Positions 9,149 through 18,900 are shown, numbered from the stretch's first letter. The stretch: DNA of 64,000 nucleotides from Pyrinomonadaceae bacterium (GCA_019694355.1 JAIBCB010000001.1:882048-946047); one strand, 5' to 3'. The notes: generated from the sequence alone by a model not told the origin. Numbers and translations: made by a program.

Positions 9149-10456
9149 ATGAGCCGCGTTTATCCGATGAAATTTGCAAAACATCTACGAAAACTTACGA
9201 CCATTCTGACCGCAGGGCTAGCAATTTGCATAGCCAGCGTCGGAATCGGTGCTCAAACGCTTTCCGATTCGCCAAAGACCGACACGCTGCTGAACGGCCT
9301 GAAGGTGTACATCTGGAATCGCGTTGCATCGCCGCTGGTGCAGGTCAAATTGCGCATCCACTCCGGTGCCGCATTTGATCCGCAAAAGCATGAAGGCGTA
9401 ATGCGGCTTCTTGCCGAGAACATCTTCCCGAACGAGGCCGCCCGCGAATTCTTCAAAGAGGATCTCGGCGGCGAACTCAAGATATCCACGAACTACGATT
9501 ACATCGAGATCTCGGCGTCCTCTACCCCGGATAAGTTGCTTCAACTGCTCGAAACCCTCGGGACGGCCGTGAACGCGGTCGAGGTCGATAAGGAGACGAC
9601 CGCCAAGCTAAAAGCGAACTTGCTCGCCGAAGTGAAGGCCGAGGAAGCGGACGAAGCAAAGACCGCGGACCAACTCGTGCGGGCGAGGCTTTTTGGCACG
9701 TTCCCTTACGGCCGTCCGGTCGATGGCTCAGAGCAGAGCCTCACGCAGATCGATTTTGCCGATCTCATCGACGCAAGAGAGCGTTTTATGAGGGCGGACA
9801 ATGCCTCGATCGCGATCGCCGGAAATATCGACGCGGCACTCACAAAGAGAGCGATCCGCAGATATTTCGGAGCTTGGGAGAAATCGGACAAGCGAGTGCC
9901 ATCGACGTTTCGTCAGCCCGATCCGCCCGCCGCGGACACGTTGATCGTCGATTGGAAGACCGGAACGACCGCTGAGGCCCGCACCGCCGTTCGCGGCGTT
10001 GCAGTCTCCGATAAGTCGGCACCGGTTGCAGCGGTCTTCGCCAAAGTTCTCGAAACAAAGCTCCGCGATCGTATTCCTCAGGCTGTCGCAAAGGGAGTTT
10101 TCGTACGGTCGGAGTCCCACATTCTGCCCGGTGCATTCGTTGTTGGGCTTACCGCCGACCGGAACGATATCGGCAAAGAGAACGGCAAGATCAATTCGCC
10201 TGAGCTCGTCGCAAATACGATGGCCGAACCGATCTCCGACACCGAATTTGCGAAGGCATTGTCCGCAGTTCTCGACGGTTGGAGAAAGCGTGATGTGTTG
10301 AGCTTATGGCTCGATGTTGATACATACAGAACGGCGGAGCCGAAGGCTCGCCTCGACGCTCTGTCGAGCGTAACGATCGACGATGTCCGTGCTCTGGCAA
10401 AGAAACTCCACGGTGAGCCCGCCGCCGTCGTTGTCGTAATGCCATCCGCAAAATGA
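9149..10456 (+). CDS. M16-like (insulinase family) protein lacking the zinc motif, secreted
   Basis: A 435-residue protein with an N-terminal signal peptide (hydrophobic TTILTAGLAICIASVGIGA, ending before QTLS, about residues 17-36) followed by two M16 half-domains. The usual zinc-binding HxxEH in the segment corresponding to AHFLEHMMF reads MRLLAENIF here (about residues 86-94), so all three metal ligands are absent. The protein is probably non-catalytic, like the partner subunit of M16B heterodimers or a chaperone-like homologue. It may start at ATG 9149 or at ATG 9167 (MKFAKHL); neither has a clear ribosome-binding site. Its stop overlaps the ubiE start by 4 nt (ATGA), implying translational coupling. 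Confidence 0.82.
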   Translation: MSRVYPMKFAKHLRKLTTILTAGLAICIASVGIGAQTLSDSPKTDTLLNGLKVYIWNRVASPLVQVKLRIHSGAAFDPQKHEGVMRLLAENIFPNEAAREFFKEDLGGELKISTNYDYIEISASSTPDKLLQLLETLGTAVNAVEVDKETTAKLKANLLAEVKAEEADEAKTADQLVRARLFGTFPYGRPVDGSEQSLTQIDFADLIDARERFMRADNASIAIAGNIDAALTKRAIRRYFGAWEKSDKRVPSTFRQPDPPAADTLIVDWKTGTTAEARTAVRGVAVSDKSAPVAAVFAKVLETKLRDRIPQAVAKGVFVRSESHILPGAFVVGLTADRNDIGKENGKINSPELVANTMAEPISDTEFAKALSAVLDGWRKRDVLSLWLDVDTYRTAEPKARLDALSSVTIDDVRALAKKLHGEPAAVVVVMPSAK

Positions 10457-11187
10457 GTTCATTAGAGACCAGCAGACCTTTGCGCGAGGCCGAGCATTCG
10501 CGTGCTGTCCGAGAAATGTTCGGCGGCATCGCATCGCGTTATGATCTTCTCAACCATCTTCTATCGCTTAATATCGACAAAGGCTGGCGCCGAAAGGTGG
10601 CCAAGGAACTCCGCCCAATACTCGACAACGCTGACGCTACAGTGCTTGACGTTGCATGCGGTACGGGCGATCTGTCGCTCGAACTTGCATCCGGTGCGAA
10701 AGCATCGATCACAGGCACCGATTTTTGCCGCCCGATGCTCAAATTCGCGAAAGAGAAGATCGACGCTGCAAATAGAACTATTCCGCTCGTCGAAGCCGAC
10801 GCAATGGAGTTGCCGTTCCCTTCTGAGAGCTTTGATGCCCTAACCATCGCCTTCGGCCTTCGGAATCTTCCGAACGTTGAGAACGGCCTCGCTGAGCTTC
10901 TGCGAATTTTACGTCCAAAAGGCAAACTCGTCGTCCTCGAGTTTTCCCAGCCGGTGATCCCGGGCATTCGTGAGGCGTTCAACCTCTATTTCACACGGAT
11001 TTTGCCGCGTATCGGCGGTCTTGTCAGCGGATCCCGTTGTGCTTATGAGTATCTTCCGGATTCGGTGCGGGGCTTTCCGCCGCAAAAAGAACTGGCGGCA
11101 ATGATGCAGAAGATCGGCTTTTCGAACGTGCAGTATCGGAATCTCACGGGCGGCATTGCTGCCCTGCACATCGGCGAACGGCTCTAA
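10453..11187 (+). CDS. ubiE: Demethylmenaquinone / 2-polyprenyl-benzoquinol C-methyltransferase
   Basis: SAM-dependent methyltransferase (UbiE/MenG) completing menaquinone, or ubiquinone, synthesis at the inner membrane. The 244-residue protein shows MFGGIASRYDLLNHLLSLNIDKGWR (about 22-46), the SAM motif VLDVACGTGDLSLELA (about 64-79), DALTIAFGLRNLPN (about 125-138) and LVVLEFSQPVIP (about 156-167), all typical of the family. In Acidobacteriota the product would be menaquinone (MenG role); that is inference. The start codon lies inside the stop of the upstream M16-like gene. Confidence 0.93.
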   Translation: MSSLETSRPLREAEHSRAVREMFGGIASRYDLLNHLLSLNIDKGWRRKVAKELRPILDNADATVLDVACGTGDLSLELASGAKASITGTDFCRPMLKFAKEKIDAANRTIPLVEADAMELPFPSESFDALTIAFGLRNLPNVENGLAELLRILRPKGKLVVLEFSQPVIPGIREAFNLYFTRILPRIGGLVSGSRCAYEYLPDSVRGFPPQKELAAMMQKIGFSNVQYRNLTGGIAALHIGERL

Positions 11188-11261
11188 TTGCTTTGAGTTG
11201 AACCGCCGCACGTTATAAAATTCATTTCGTTCTCGTCCGACGCGCTCGATCCGACCTTGGA

Positions 11262-12242
11262 ATGAAAAAACGCCTTTTTAGCTTCGCCCGCCAACTAGCG
11301 TTGATGCTGCTGGTCATTTGGACCGTGGTGTCGCTCGTAACGTTGTTGATGGAGCTTGTTCCGGGCGACCCGGCAACGACCATTCTCGGCGAAACTGCGA
11401 CGAAGGAACAGATAGATAATTTCCGAAAGACGCACGGGCTCGATCGTCCCGCGTTCTTCTTTTCGTATGCGGACGACACCGGCTTCGTTTGGAACGGAGC
11501 TGAGAATCGCTATCTCGACTATTGGCGTGGCCTGCTGCGTGGCGATCTCGGAGTCTCTTTCCGAACCGGCCAACCCGTGACGGAAATGATCGCGGAACGT
11601 TATCCAAAAACGATCTTGCTCGCGACGGCCGCGATGCTCGTTTCGATCTCGATCGCGATACCGCTTGGCGTTGTAGCGGGCACGAACAAGAACAAGTTCA
11701 CCGACAACGTCGCTTCGTTCGTTGCTCTCCTCGGCATCTCGCTTCCGACGTTCGTTCTCGGCCCGTTTCTTGTCTATATCTTCTCGGTGAAGCTCGGCTG
11801 GTTCGCCCCGACCGGCAGTGCATACGCAGAAGATATCGTGCTTCCCGCGATCACGCTCGGCGGCGCACTATCCGCGATCTTGACGCGTATGGTGCGTTCG
11901 AGCGTTATCGAAGAACTCGGCGAGGATTACGTCCGCACGGCGCGTGCAAAGGGCCTTAGCGAACGCGTCGTCGTTTATAAGCACGTCCTGAAGAACGGCC
12001 TGATACCGGTCGTTACGATACTAGGCCTTCAGCTCGGCGTACTGCTTGCCGGCTCGATCATCACGGAAAAGATCTTCAACTGGCAAGGCCTCGGCCTGCT
12101 CCTGCTCGAAGACGGCATCAACAAACGCGATTATCGCCTTGTTCAGGGCTGCGTTCTCGTCATTAGCGTTACGTTCATTCTCGCGAATTCGCTGACCGAT
12201 TTTGTTTACAGGAGGCTCGATCCGCGGATCCGACTTTCTTAG
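11262..12242 (+). CDS. Peptide/oligopeptide ABC transporter permease (DppB/OppB type)
   Basis: A 326-residue inner-membrane permease with six predicted helices. It shows the N-terminal helix and VPGDPATTILGETATKEQIDNFRKTHGLDRP extracytoplasmic region of the DppB family, and the EAA-type cytoplasmic loop EELGEDYVRTARAKGLSERVVVYKHVLKNGLIP (about residues 210-242) that contacts the ATPase. The second permease gene overlaps its 3' end. No substrate-binding protein or ATPase genes are in view, so the transporter's other parts must lie elsewhere. Confidence 0.9.
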   Translation: MKKRLFSFARQLALMLLVIWTVVSLVTLLMELVPGDPATTILGETATKEQIDNFRKTHGLDRPAFFFSYADDTGFVWNGAENRYLDYWRGLLRGDLGVSFRTGQPVTEMIAERYPKTILLATAAMLVSISIAIPLGVVAGTNKNKFTDNVASFVALLGISLPTFVLGPFLVYIFSVKLGWFAPTGSAYAEDIVLPAITLGGALSAILTRMVRSSVIEELGEDYVRTARAKGLSERVVVYKHVLKNGLIPVVTILGLQLGVLLAGSIITEKIFNWQGLGLLLLEDGINKRDYRLVQGCVLVISVTFILANSLTDFVYRRLDPRIRLS

Positions 12243-13059
12243 GGTGAATCGTCTCTTTTACATCGGTGCGTTCATCGCCGTGACCTTTGTTTTGGTCGCG
12301 ATCTTTGCCCATTGGATCGCTCCCTCTGACGGCACTGTTCCTGATCTCCTCCACCGTTACGCGAGCCCGAGTTCGGCCCATTGGTTCGGCACCGACGCTC
12401 TGGGTCGCGATGTCTTTTCGCGTGTAGTATTTGGTGCAAGGATCTCACTTGAGGTCGGCATTTCGGTCGTCACGGTCTCTTCGGTGATCGGAATCTTGAT
12501 CGGCGCCTTCGCGGGCTATTTCGGCGGCATCGTCGATAAATTCCTGAACGGTTACGTCTTTAACGTCTTTCTCGCGTTTCCCGGCCTACTTCTCGCGATC
12601 GCACTCGTCGCATTCCTCGGAGCCGGTCTCGGCAAGCTCATTCTCGCACTCTGCGTGATCGGTTGGGTCGGTTACGCTCGCGTGATGCGCGGGCAGGTTT
12701 TGAAGGTCCGGGAATATGATTATGTTCAGGCAGCAAAAGCTCTCGGGGCGTCAAACACGCGGATAATCTTCACGCACATTCTGCCGAACGCCATACAGCC
12801 GCTGATCGTTCAGGCGTCGCTCGGCATGGCCGGAGCCGTCCTTGCCGAAGCCTCGCTCTCATTTCTCGGCCTAGGAATTCCGCCGCCGGCGCCAAGCTGG
12901 GGCACAATGATCGAAGAATCACGCGGATTTGACATTCTCACCTCCGCACCGCACGTAATGTTCTTTCCCGGCCTTGCGATCGCCTTGACCGTGCTCGCAT
13001 TCAACTTCATCGGCGATGGCCTCCGCGAGTGGCTCGACCCGAAGCAACGCTCTCGATAG
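12202..13059 (+). CDS. Peptide/oligopeptide ABC transporter permease (DppC/OppC type)
   Basis: Second permease of the pair, 285 residues from a TTG at 12202. Visible: an N-terminal helix (FYIGAFIAVTFVLVAIFAHWIAP), the periplasmic HWFGTDALGRDVFSRVVFGARISLEVG motif, the cytoplasmic loop VREYDYVQAAKALGASNTRIIFTHILPNAI and the C-terminal SFLGLGIPPPAPSWGTMIEE, all standard DppC elements. The start is uncertain: a GTG at 12244, just after the dppB-like stop, is an alternative, but the family's usual FLRxNRL-like start (here DFLRVNRLFYIG) favours the longer, overlapping form. Translationally coupled with the upstream permease in either case. Confidence 0.88.
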   Translation: MFTGGSIRGSDFLRVNRLFYIGAFIAVTFVLVAIFAHWIAPSDGTVPDLLHRYASPSSAHWFGTDALGRDVFSRVVFGARISLEVGISVVTVSSVIGILIGAFAGYFGGIVDKFLNGYVFNVFLAFPGLLLAIALVAFLGAGLGKLILALCVIGWVGYARVMRGQVLKVREYDYVQAAKALGASNTRIIFTHILPNAIQPLIVQASLGMAGAVLAEASLSFLGLGIPPPAPSWGTMIEESRGFDILTSAPHVMFFPGLAIALTVLAFNFIGDGLREWLDPKQRSR

Positions 13060-13121
13060 CTCGATTTTCAGGCTTCACAATAACACCGTAAAACCGCTAC
13101 ACTGGATTTAAGGAAGAAGTT

Positions 13122-14258
13122 GTGGAGCGGCTTGATCTGAGAAACCTGCTTTATTCTGCATTCATCGTCTTACTCGTGTTCGTCGCGACGAGCCTTGCTC
13201 AGTCCGGGCGACGAACTACTCCGACACCGACCCCAACGCCTTTTCCACAGCCTGCCCAGTATTCCGAATCGCGCTCATTGCCGACGCGGGGCCGACGCTT
13301 GACGCCAAAACCTCTCCAGCCTTCGACGTCCGCAACTCCGACACCTGAATCTTCTCCCGCCACGACCGACGGCGAAGATGTCCTACGCGTCGAGACCGAC
13401 CTCATCACGGTTCCGGTTTCCGTCTTTGATCGGAACGGCGTTTATGTCGCCGGTCTTACGAAGGATGATTTCACGATCTTCGAGGACGGCAAGGAGCAGA
13501 AGATCGAGTATTTCGGCTTGGCAGACAAACCTTTCACGGTCGTTCTGCTGCTCGACACATCGCCGTCGGCCGAGTATCAGATCGAAGAGATACAGGCGGC
13601 CTCGCGAGCTTTCATAGATGAACTGAAACCGGAAGACAAGGTCATCGTTATCGAGTTCGACGGCAATGTCCATGTCCTGACCGAAGCAACAAATGACCGC
13701 GAGCGTCTCTACAAGGCTATCTCAAAAGCGGATTTCGGCAGCGGCACTTCCCTTTACGAAGCCGTTAATTTCTCTTTGAAAAAACGTCTCGACAAGATAA
13801 CCGGCCGCAAGGCGATCGTTCTTTTCACCGACGGCGTTGACACGACGTCTCGAAAGGCAAGCTACGATTCGACGGTCGATCTCGCCGAAGAATCGGACAC
13901 GCTGATCTTCCCGATCTACTACAACACCTATTCTCAGAATCAGGCTCGAATGCGCGGTTCCATCGGCATTTACAGTCCGGTCGGAACATCAGCCGAAGAG
14001 TATGCGGTCGGGCGAAAATATCTGCAGGAACTTGCCGATTACACGGGCGGACGTGTCTTCCGACCGGAGGCTGTCCCCGGCGGGCTCGAGGCCGCATTTC
14101 GCGGCATTGCGGTCGAACTTCGCCGCCAGTACAACGTCGGCTACATTCCCGCCGACCACGGAAAACCCGGCCAGCAAAAACGCATCAAGGTCCGCGTCGA
14201 TCGCCCGAACCTCATCGTCCGCGCCCGCGACAGCTACGTCGTCGGCAGCCCGCAATAA
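13122..14258 (+). CDS. Secreted VWA-domain protein (VWFA-related Acidobacterial type)
   Basis: A 378-residue protein starting at GTG 13122 after an AAGGAAG ribosome-binding site. It has a signal peptide (LYSAFIVLLVFVATSLA, about residues 11-27), a PTPTPTP low-complexity region, a beta-rich segment (LRVETDLITVPVSVFDRNGVYVAGLTKDDFTIFEDGKEQKI, about 88-128) and a von Willebrand A domain with MIDAS residues DTSPSAEYQ (about 148-156), SGTSLYEAV and FTDGVDTTSR. Such proteins are abundant and secreted in Acidobacteriota; their ligand is unknown. The DxSxS MIDAS reads DTSPS, which is intact. Confidence 0.85.
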   Translation: MERLDLRNLLYSAFIVLLVFVATSLAQSGRRTTPTPTPTPFPQPAQYSESRSLPTRGRRLTPKPLQPSTSATPTPESSPATTDGEDVLRVETDLITVPVSVFDRNGVYVAGLTKDDFTIFEDGKEQKIEYFGLADKPFTVVLLLDTSPSAEYQIEEIQAASRAFIDELKPEDKVIVIEFDGNVHVLTEATNDRERLYKAISKADFGSGTSLYEAVNFSLKKRLDKITGRKAIVLFTDGVDTTSRKASYDSTVDLAEESDTLIFPIYYNTYSQNQARMRGSIGIYSPVGTSAEEYAVGRKYLQELADYTGGRVFRPEAVPGGLEAAFRGIAVELRRQYNVGYIPADHGKPGQQKRIKVRVDRPNLIVRARDSYVVGSPQ

Positions 14259-14286
14259 ATAGAACGCCGGTTGCCTACGAATCCGC

Positions 14287-14658
14287 TCACTCGATCTCAA
14301 GTGCCTTTTTGATCGCCTTGAGATCAGCCTTGATGTTCTCTTGCTCTTCGTTGGTGAACGCGTTCTTATCCTCAATTACGGTGTTCAATAGCCGAGCTAC
14401 GATCAGCGGGATGATGATAAGCGGGACCGCATGCATTAACCCGATGGCCACGATCTTGCCACCCACCGTGACGGGGTACAGATCGCCGTATCCGATCGTA
14501 AGGCCGGTGACGCATGCCCACCAGAATGATTCGAAAAGCGGCTTGTCTTCGAAATATGAGAACAACGCCCCCGACAGCGTGAGGATCGCAATATAAAAAG
14601 AAAGGATCTCGACAAAGCTATCGGTCGCACGGGAAATAAGTCTGTTTATTCTGCTCAT
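14287..14658 (-). CDS. Two-helix potassium channel (Ion_trans_2)
   Basis: A 123-residue pore-only ion channel subunit. It has a first helix ([18 protein letters not shown], about residues 20-37), a pore helix and selectivity filter [18 protein letters not shown] (about 47-64, with the TIGYG filter), and a second helix ([24 protein letters not shown], about 68-91). A short charged, probably coiled C-terminal tail follows. It would tetramerise in the inner membrane. There is no RCK/TrkA-N gating domain, so it resembles minimal KcsA-like channels. It is convergent with the VWA gene and lies close to a Na+/H+ antiporter gene on the same strand. Confidence 0.88.
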   Translation of the reverse strand: MSRINRLISRATDSFVEILSFYIAILTLSGALFSYFEDKPLFESFWWACVTGLTIGYGDLYPVTVGGKIVAIGLMHAVPLIIIPLIVARLLNTVIEDKNAFTNEEQENIKADLKAIKKALEIE

Positions 14659-14824
14659 TATGGGATTTTCTCGAACCTATCGTAAATCCCACTCGCTCAA
14701 AATGCCAAGAGACTAAGCACAAAAAAATGGCACCTATACAGATGCCATCGCTTCGATCAAATAATGGTGATCCGACCAGTTTGCTCGATGCAGGAATGTT
14801 GGCTGCCGATCTCCGTCAGCGTTT

Positions 14825-16447
14825 CTATTCTATGGCCTCCGCTGGTAATTGTTTTTCGTGGACCTTGTATTCCTCGATATCGATCAGCGCCTGGTATTTC
14901 CTGATCAGTTCCTCGTCGAATTCGTGCAGGTGATTCATTTCGTTGAGTTTCTTTCGCTGCCTGTCGAGCATTTCCAGATAGATGGCATAGAATCTATCTA
15001 GTGAGTCGTCTCGCTCGTCACTTTCTCGGGTGCATTCTTGTAAAAAGTACTTTAGATCAAGCTGCAGCCGGTCATAGAGGTTCTCGAGATGCTTGTTCCC
15101 GGACCTTTCATCGGCGCATCTTTCATTCAGAAATTCCAGCGAAGCGTGTGCGACCTTCTTTTGCATCATGACTTCCTGCGTTCGTTCCGGGATGGTTGAG
15201 GGTCCGTCCTCGGGCTTGACCATGCGGATCAACCAAGGCAACGTCAGGCCCTGAAAGACCAGTGTTACCAAGATCACAACGAAGGTGATAAACAAGATCA
15301 GCTCGCGGTGCGGAAACGGCCGACCTTCGTTGATCACCAATGGAATAGAGAGGGCCATCGCGAGCGAGATCACGCCTCGCATCCCGGCCCACCCGGTGAT
15401 GACCGGATTTCGCCATCCGGGATGCGGATCGGGGACGGCGATAAATAGGCCGATGATGAACGTAGTTACAGCTGATGACCCGAGCGTGCACGCCATCCGC
15501 GTCACAATGAGAAGCAACGAGATAAGAATGCCGTACGATGTAGCTGTCCCCAATCCGATGTCTCCTAACTGACCGGCGATCGCGGGCAGTTGGAGGCCAA
15601 TAACAAGAAAGATGATTCCATTGAGAACAAAGATGAGGCTGTTCCAGACGTTGACGGCTTCGACGCGAGTCCGGTAGTTAAGCATCTTGTCGCGTTGGCT
15701 GGACAGAAGTAGTCCACCGCTGACAACCGCCAAAACTCCGGAGAAGTGAAAGTGTTCGGCAAGGTAATACATGAAGTAGGGTGTGACGAATGACAAAACA
15801 ACATCAATGCCGGTTGTGGTAGGAAGCCATCGGTGGACCGCATAGAAAACCAGCGCGACCAGAAGGCCGACGAGCGTTCCCATCACGACGGCGAGCACAA
15901 AGCTGGCAGCGGCTTCGCTGAGATAGAACTGTCCGGTGATGACCGCCGCCAATGCAAATCGAAATATGATAAGCGAGGAAGCGTCGTTAAGCAGGCTTTC
16001 GCCCTCGGTGATGCTGACGATCACCTTCGGCACCTTAACGCGTCGCATTATGGTGGTTGCGGAAACGGCATCAGGCGGCGAAACGATCCCTCCGAGCAGG
16101 AATCCGAGAGCAAGCGAAAAGCCGGGGATTAGCCAGCTCGAAAAAATAGCGACGACGAATGCATTGATGAATACTATTGGAAAAGCAAAGGTGACGATGG
16201 CTCGACGCCATTTCCAGAACTCCTTCCAAGAGACCTGCCACGCGGCTTCGTAAAGCAGCGGCGGAAGAAAGATGAAAAACACCAACTCGGGATCGATGCC
16301 GATGTTCGAGAACAGTCCCGTAAAGCCAAGTGCAAGCCCGCCCAAAACCAGTACGATCGGATACGCCAGCCTCAACTTGTTCGCCAGCATCGCCAGCGCC
16401 AGAATGATGACTACCAGCAATATGTACTCAATGAAAAGGTCTTGCAT
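14825..16447 (-). CDS. CPA1-family Na+/H+ antiporter
   Basis: A roughly 540-residue cation/proton antiporter. The ATG at 16447 (MQDLFIEYILLVV...) is preferred; a longer in-frame reading would add 30 non-hydrophobic residues. About 12 membrane helices span residues 1-420. Hallmarks are GGIVSPPDAVSATTIMRR (the conserved aspartate helix), ITEGESLLNDASSLIIF (the second conserved acidic site) and GWAGMRGVISLAMALSIPL, a typical CPA1 motif. A cytosolic, charged tail of about 120 residues (TIPERTQEVMMQKKVAHASLEF onward) is likely regulatory. It sits beside the K+ channel gene, suggesting an ion-homeostasis pair. Confidence 0.92.
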   Translation of the reverse strand: MQDLFIEYILLVVIILALAMLANKLRLAYPIVLVLGGLALGFTGLFSNIGIDPELVFFIFLPPLLYEAAWQVSWKEFWKWRRAIVTFAFPIVFINAFVVAIFSSWLIPGFSLALGFLLGGIVSPPDAVSATTIMRRVKVPKVIVSITEGESLLNDASSLIIFRFALAAVITGQFYLSEAAASFVLAVVMGTLVGLLVALVFYAVHRWLPTTTGIDVVLSFVTPYFMYYLAEHFHFSGVLAVVSGGLLLSSQRDKMLNYRTRVEAVNVWNSLIFVLNGIIFLVIGLQLPAIAGQLGDIGLGTATSYGILISLLLIVTRMACTLGSSAVTTFIIGLFIAVPDPHPGWRNPVITGWAGMRGVISLAMALSIPLVINEGRPFPHRELILFITFVVILVTLVFQGLTLPWLIRMVKPEDGPSTIPERTQEVMMQKKVAHASLEFLNERCADERSGNKHLENLYDRLQLDLKYFLQECTRESDERDDSLDRFYAIYLEMLDRQRKKLNEMNHLHEFDEELIRKYQALIDIEEYKVHEKQLPAEAIE

Positions 16448-16578
16448 TTGCAGATTCGCGAATTCAATTTTCGGCCGGGTACAGTAGTAAGGATCAGAAT
16501 ATAAGGGATCTACCGAAAACCCATGACTTGCCAGCAAAAGTACCGCTGACTAACAAATTGGTCAAAGGCACCGTCCGG

Positions 16579-17739
16579 CTATTCCTTGTTACCGCGATAT
16601 TCTTTGTCGGTAACGGGTTTGAGCCAAGTTACGCCTTGACCGTCTTTGATGTTCGTGATCGCAATGTGCGTCATTTGGCTGTCGGGCGAAGCTCCGTGCC
16701 AGTGTTCGATGTTTTTGTCGCAGATGACGACCTCGCCTTTTTTGATTGTCCGAATAGGTTGTCCCTTTTCCTGATAAAGCCCGATCCCGTTGGTGACGAG
16801 CAGAGTTTGTCCCGCCGGATGCGTGTGCCAATGTGACCTCGCACCGGCTTCAAAAGTCACATTGCCTATGGAAAAATTATTGTTTTCGGTTGTCGGAGCG
16901 AGCATTTGCACATAAACCGTTCCCGTAAACCAATCCGCCGGACCTTTTTCGCCTTTGGGAAAAACCGTGTCAGTTAGCAAAGACGTCTCAGTTGGCAACT
17001 GATCTTTCGGTTTGTACGACGAAAGTTTTGCCAACGATTGGCGGGCAATGTCGGCTTGCTTTCTACCGATGTGTGTTTCGATCAAATCGAAAGCCTCGCC
17101 TAACTGATCTGCCGTCAGACCGGCCTTCATTCCGATCGAAATATGCGATTCGAGTTGCGGCACAACGCCGTCCATCGCGGCCAGAGCCGAGATTGTGGCG
17201 ATTTCGCGTTGCCGGTGATTCAAGACGTCGCTGTCGAAAATGTCGGCGAACAGATGCTCTTTCAAAAACGCATCAATTCGCGGAGCAAATTCGCCGTTGC
17301 CCGGTGCGGGTTTGGCTTGCGGTTCTCCCGTCAATTTTTCCAGAGTCTTTCTTCCGCGTTCGTATTTGTCGCCGCCGCTGATCGGGGTTGCCGTTTTGCC
17401 TTCCGTGTCCTTGATGCCTTTCTTTTGTCGTTCGTCCAAGACGGCTCGAAAAGTGTTGATGCCGTTCAGACTTCGCGGAAAACCCGTGTAAGCATACATT
17501 TGCACAAGAATTTCCTTGATCTCGTTAACGGTCAATCCCGCCTCCAACCCAACGCCCAAAGCCGTCCGCAATTTTTCCAGATCGCCGTTCGCCGTTAATG
17601 AAGCGATGGACACAATGCTTTTTTCGGTTTCGGTTAAATATTGCATTTCAGATTTTTCCCCCTTCGTTGTCTGAGCATTCAAATTGCCCGGAGAACTTGT
17701 CAATAAGAATAAAACGGCCAGCAATAATATGTACTTCAT
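16579..17739 (-). CDS. Carboxymuconolactone decarboxylase-like double domain fused to a cupin, exported
   Basis: A 386-residue protein with a signal peptide (YILLLAVLFLLTSSPGNLNA, residues 3-22). Two AhpD/CMD-like helical domains follow: residues about 35-110 (SIVSIASLTANGDLEKLRTALGVGLEAGLTVNEIKEILVQMYAYTGFP) and 155-245 (HRQREIATISALAAM...). A C-terminal cupin occupies about 270-386, with metal-binding HWHTHPAGQT and IEHWHGASP. The CMD domains lack the CxxC of true AhpD peroxidases, so a redox role is doubtful. CMD-cupin proteins of this plan often lie beside alcohol dehydrogenases and aldo/keto reductases, as here. Substrate unknown. Confidence 0.85.
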   Translation of the reverse strand: MKYILLLAVLFLLTSSPGNLNAQTTKGEKSEMQYLTETEKSIVSIASLTANGDLEKLRTALGVGLEAGLTVNEIKEILVQMYAYTGFPRSLNGINTFRAVLDERQKKGIKDTEGKTATPISGGDKYERGRKTLEKLTGEPQAKPAPGNGEFAPRIDAFLKEHLFADIFDSDVLNHRQREIATISALAAMDGVVPQLESHISIGMKAGLTADQLGEAFDLIETHIGRKQADIARQSLAKLSSYKPKDQLPTETSLLTDTVFPKGEKGPADWFTGTVYVQMLAPTTENNNFSIGNVTFEAGARSHWHTHPAGQTLLVTNGIGLYQEKGQPIRTIKKGEVVICDKNIEHWHGASPDSQMTHIAITNIKDGQGVTWLKPVTDKEYRGNKE

Positions 17740-17825
17740 AAATTTGTCTCCCAGGTAGCTGTTTGAGAATAATCAGTTTCGTGGTGACCCTTCAACCCGG
17801 ACGTGCTTCAAATTATCAACCGTCA

Positions 17826-18881
17826 TTATTCTTTCAGCGAAGCCATATCAACGACAAAGCGATATTTCACGTCGCTTTTTTCGAGTCGCTCGTAGGCTTC
17901 GTTGATGTCCTGGATCCTGATCATTTCGATGTCCGCCGTTATGTTATGCTCACCACAAAAATCAAGCATTTCCTGTGTTTCTTCGATGCCGCCGATGTTC
18001 GAGCCGGAAAAACTCCTTCTGCCGTGAACGATATTGGACGCAGAAACCGGCAGAGCTTCAGACGGCAAACCGACCAGCACCAAACTGCCGTCAACTTTGA
18101 GCAGTCTCAGATATTCGTTGACATCGTGCTTTGCGGAAACCGTGTCGAGAATGACGTTAAAATTCGCTGTCAGATTTTTCATTTGCTCCTTGTCGGTTGA
18201 GAGAACGGCTGCGTCCGCACCGAGATTTTTCGCGTCTGCAACCTTTGTCAGGCTGGTCGTGAAAACCGTAACGTGTCCGCCCATCGCTTTGGCGATCTTG
18301 ATGGCAAGATGTCCGAGTCCGCCGATGCCGACAATTCCGACTTTGCTTCCTTTGGCGACCTTCCAATGCTTTAAGGGCGAGTACGTCGTAATGCCGCCGC
18401 AGAGCAGAGGCGAAGCCGTCGCCGGATCGAGATTATCCGGCATCTTCAAGACGTAATTTTCATCCACTACAATGGTTTCCGAATAACCGCCGATGGTCTG
18501 TCCTCCCAAATGTTTGTCGGGTGAGCCGAAGACGATGGTGTTGCCCGGAACGCAGAATTGTTCCAGGCCTTCACGACAGTATTCGCACTCCCGGCACGAA
18601 TCCACGATACAGCCAATTCCCGCCGCGTCGCCTACTTTGAATTTCGTAACCGATTCGCCGACTTTCGTTACTTTCCCGACAATTTCGTGACCGGGAACGA
18701 GCGGGTAATTCGAGCCGCCCCAGTCGTTTTTCGCAGCGTGCAAATCCGAGTGGCAGATGCCGCAAAAGGTAATTTCAATTTCAACGTCATTCGGTAAAAC
18801 TTCCCGACGCTCGACGCTCATCAGTTTTAGCGGAGCATCCGCCGCTTCCGTTCCATACGCTTTTACAGTTTTCGTTTCCAT
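17826..18881 (-). CDS. Zinc-dependent NAD(P) alcohol dehydrogenase (YahK/CAD type)
   Basis: A 351-residue cytosolic medium-chain alcohol dehydrogenase that reduces a range of aldehydes in characterised relatives. The ATG at 18881 (METKTVKAYG) follows an AAGGA site at good spacing; the longer frame is rejected. Catalytic zinc ligands lie in CGICHSDLHAA and PGHEIVGKV, and structural zinc ligands in CIVDSCRECEYCREGLEQFC. The cofactor fold is GIVGIGGLGHLAIKIAKAMG. No export signal, unlike its paralogue at 21.0-22.2 kb. It lies 20 bp downstream of the MFS gene, probably in one operon. Confidence 0.92.
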   Translation of the reverse strand: METKTVKAYGTEAADAPLKLMSVERREVLPNDVEIEITFCGICHSDLHAAKNDWGGSNYPLVPGHEIVGKVTKVGESVTKFKVGDAAGIGCIVDSCRECEYCREGLEQFCVPGNTIVFGSPDKHLGGQTIGGYSETIVVDENYVLKMPDNLDPATASPLLCGGITTYSPLKHWKVAKGSKVGIVGIGGLGHLAIKIAKAMGGHVTVFTTSLTKVADAKNLGADAAVLSTDKEQMKNLTANFNVILDTVSAKHDVNEYLRLLKVDGSLVLVGLPSEALPVSASNIVHGRRSFSGSNIGGIEETQEMLDFCGEHNITADIEMIRIQDINEAYERLEKSDVKYRFVVDMASLKE

Positions 18882-18900
18882 ATATGTTTTCCTTAATTTA

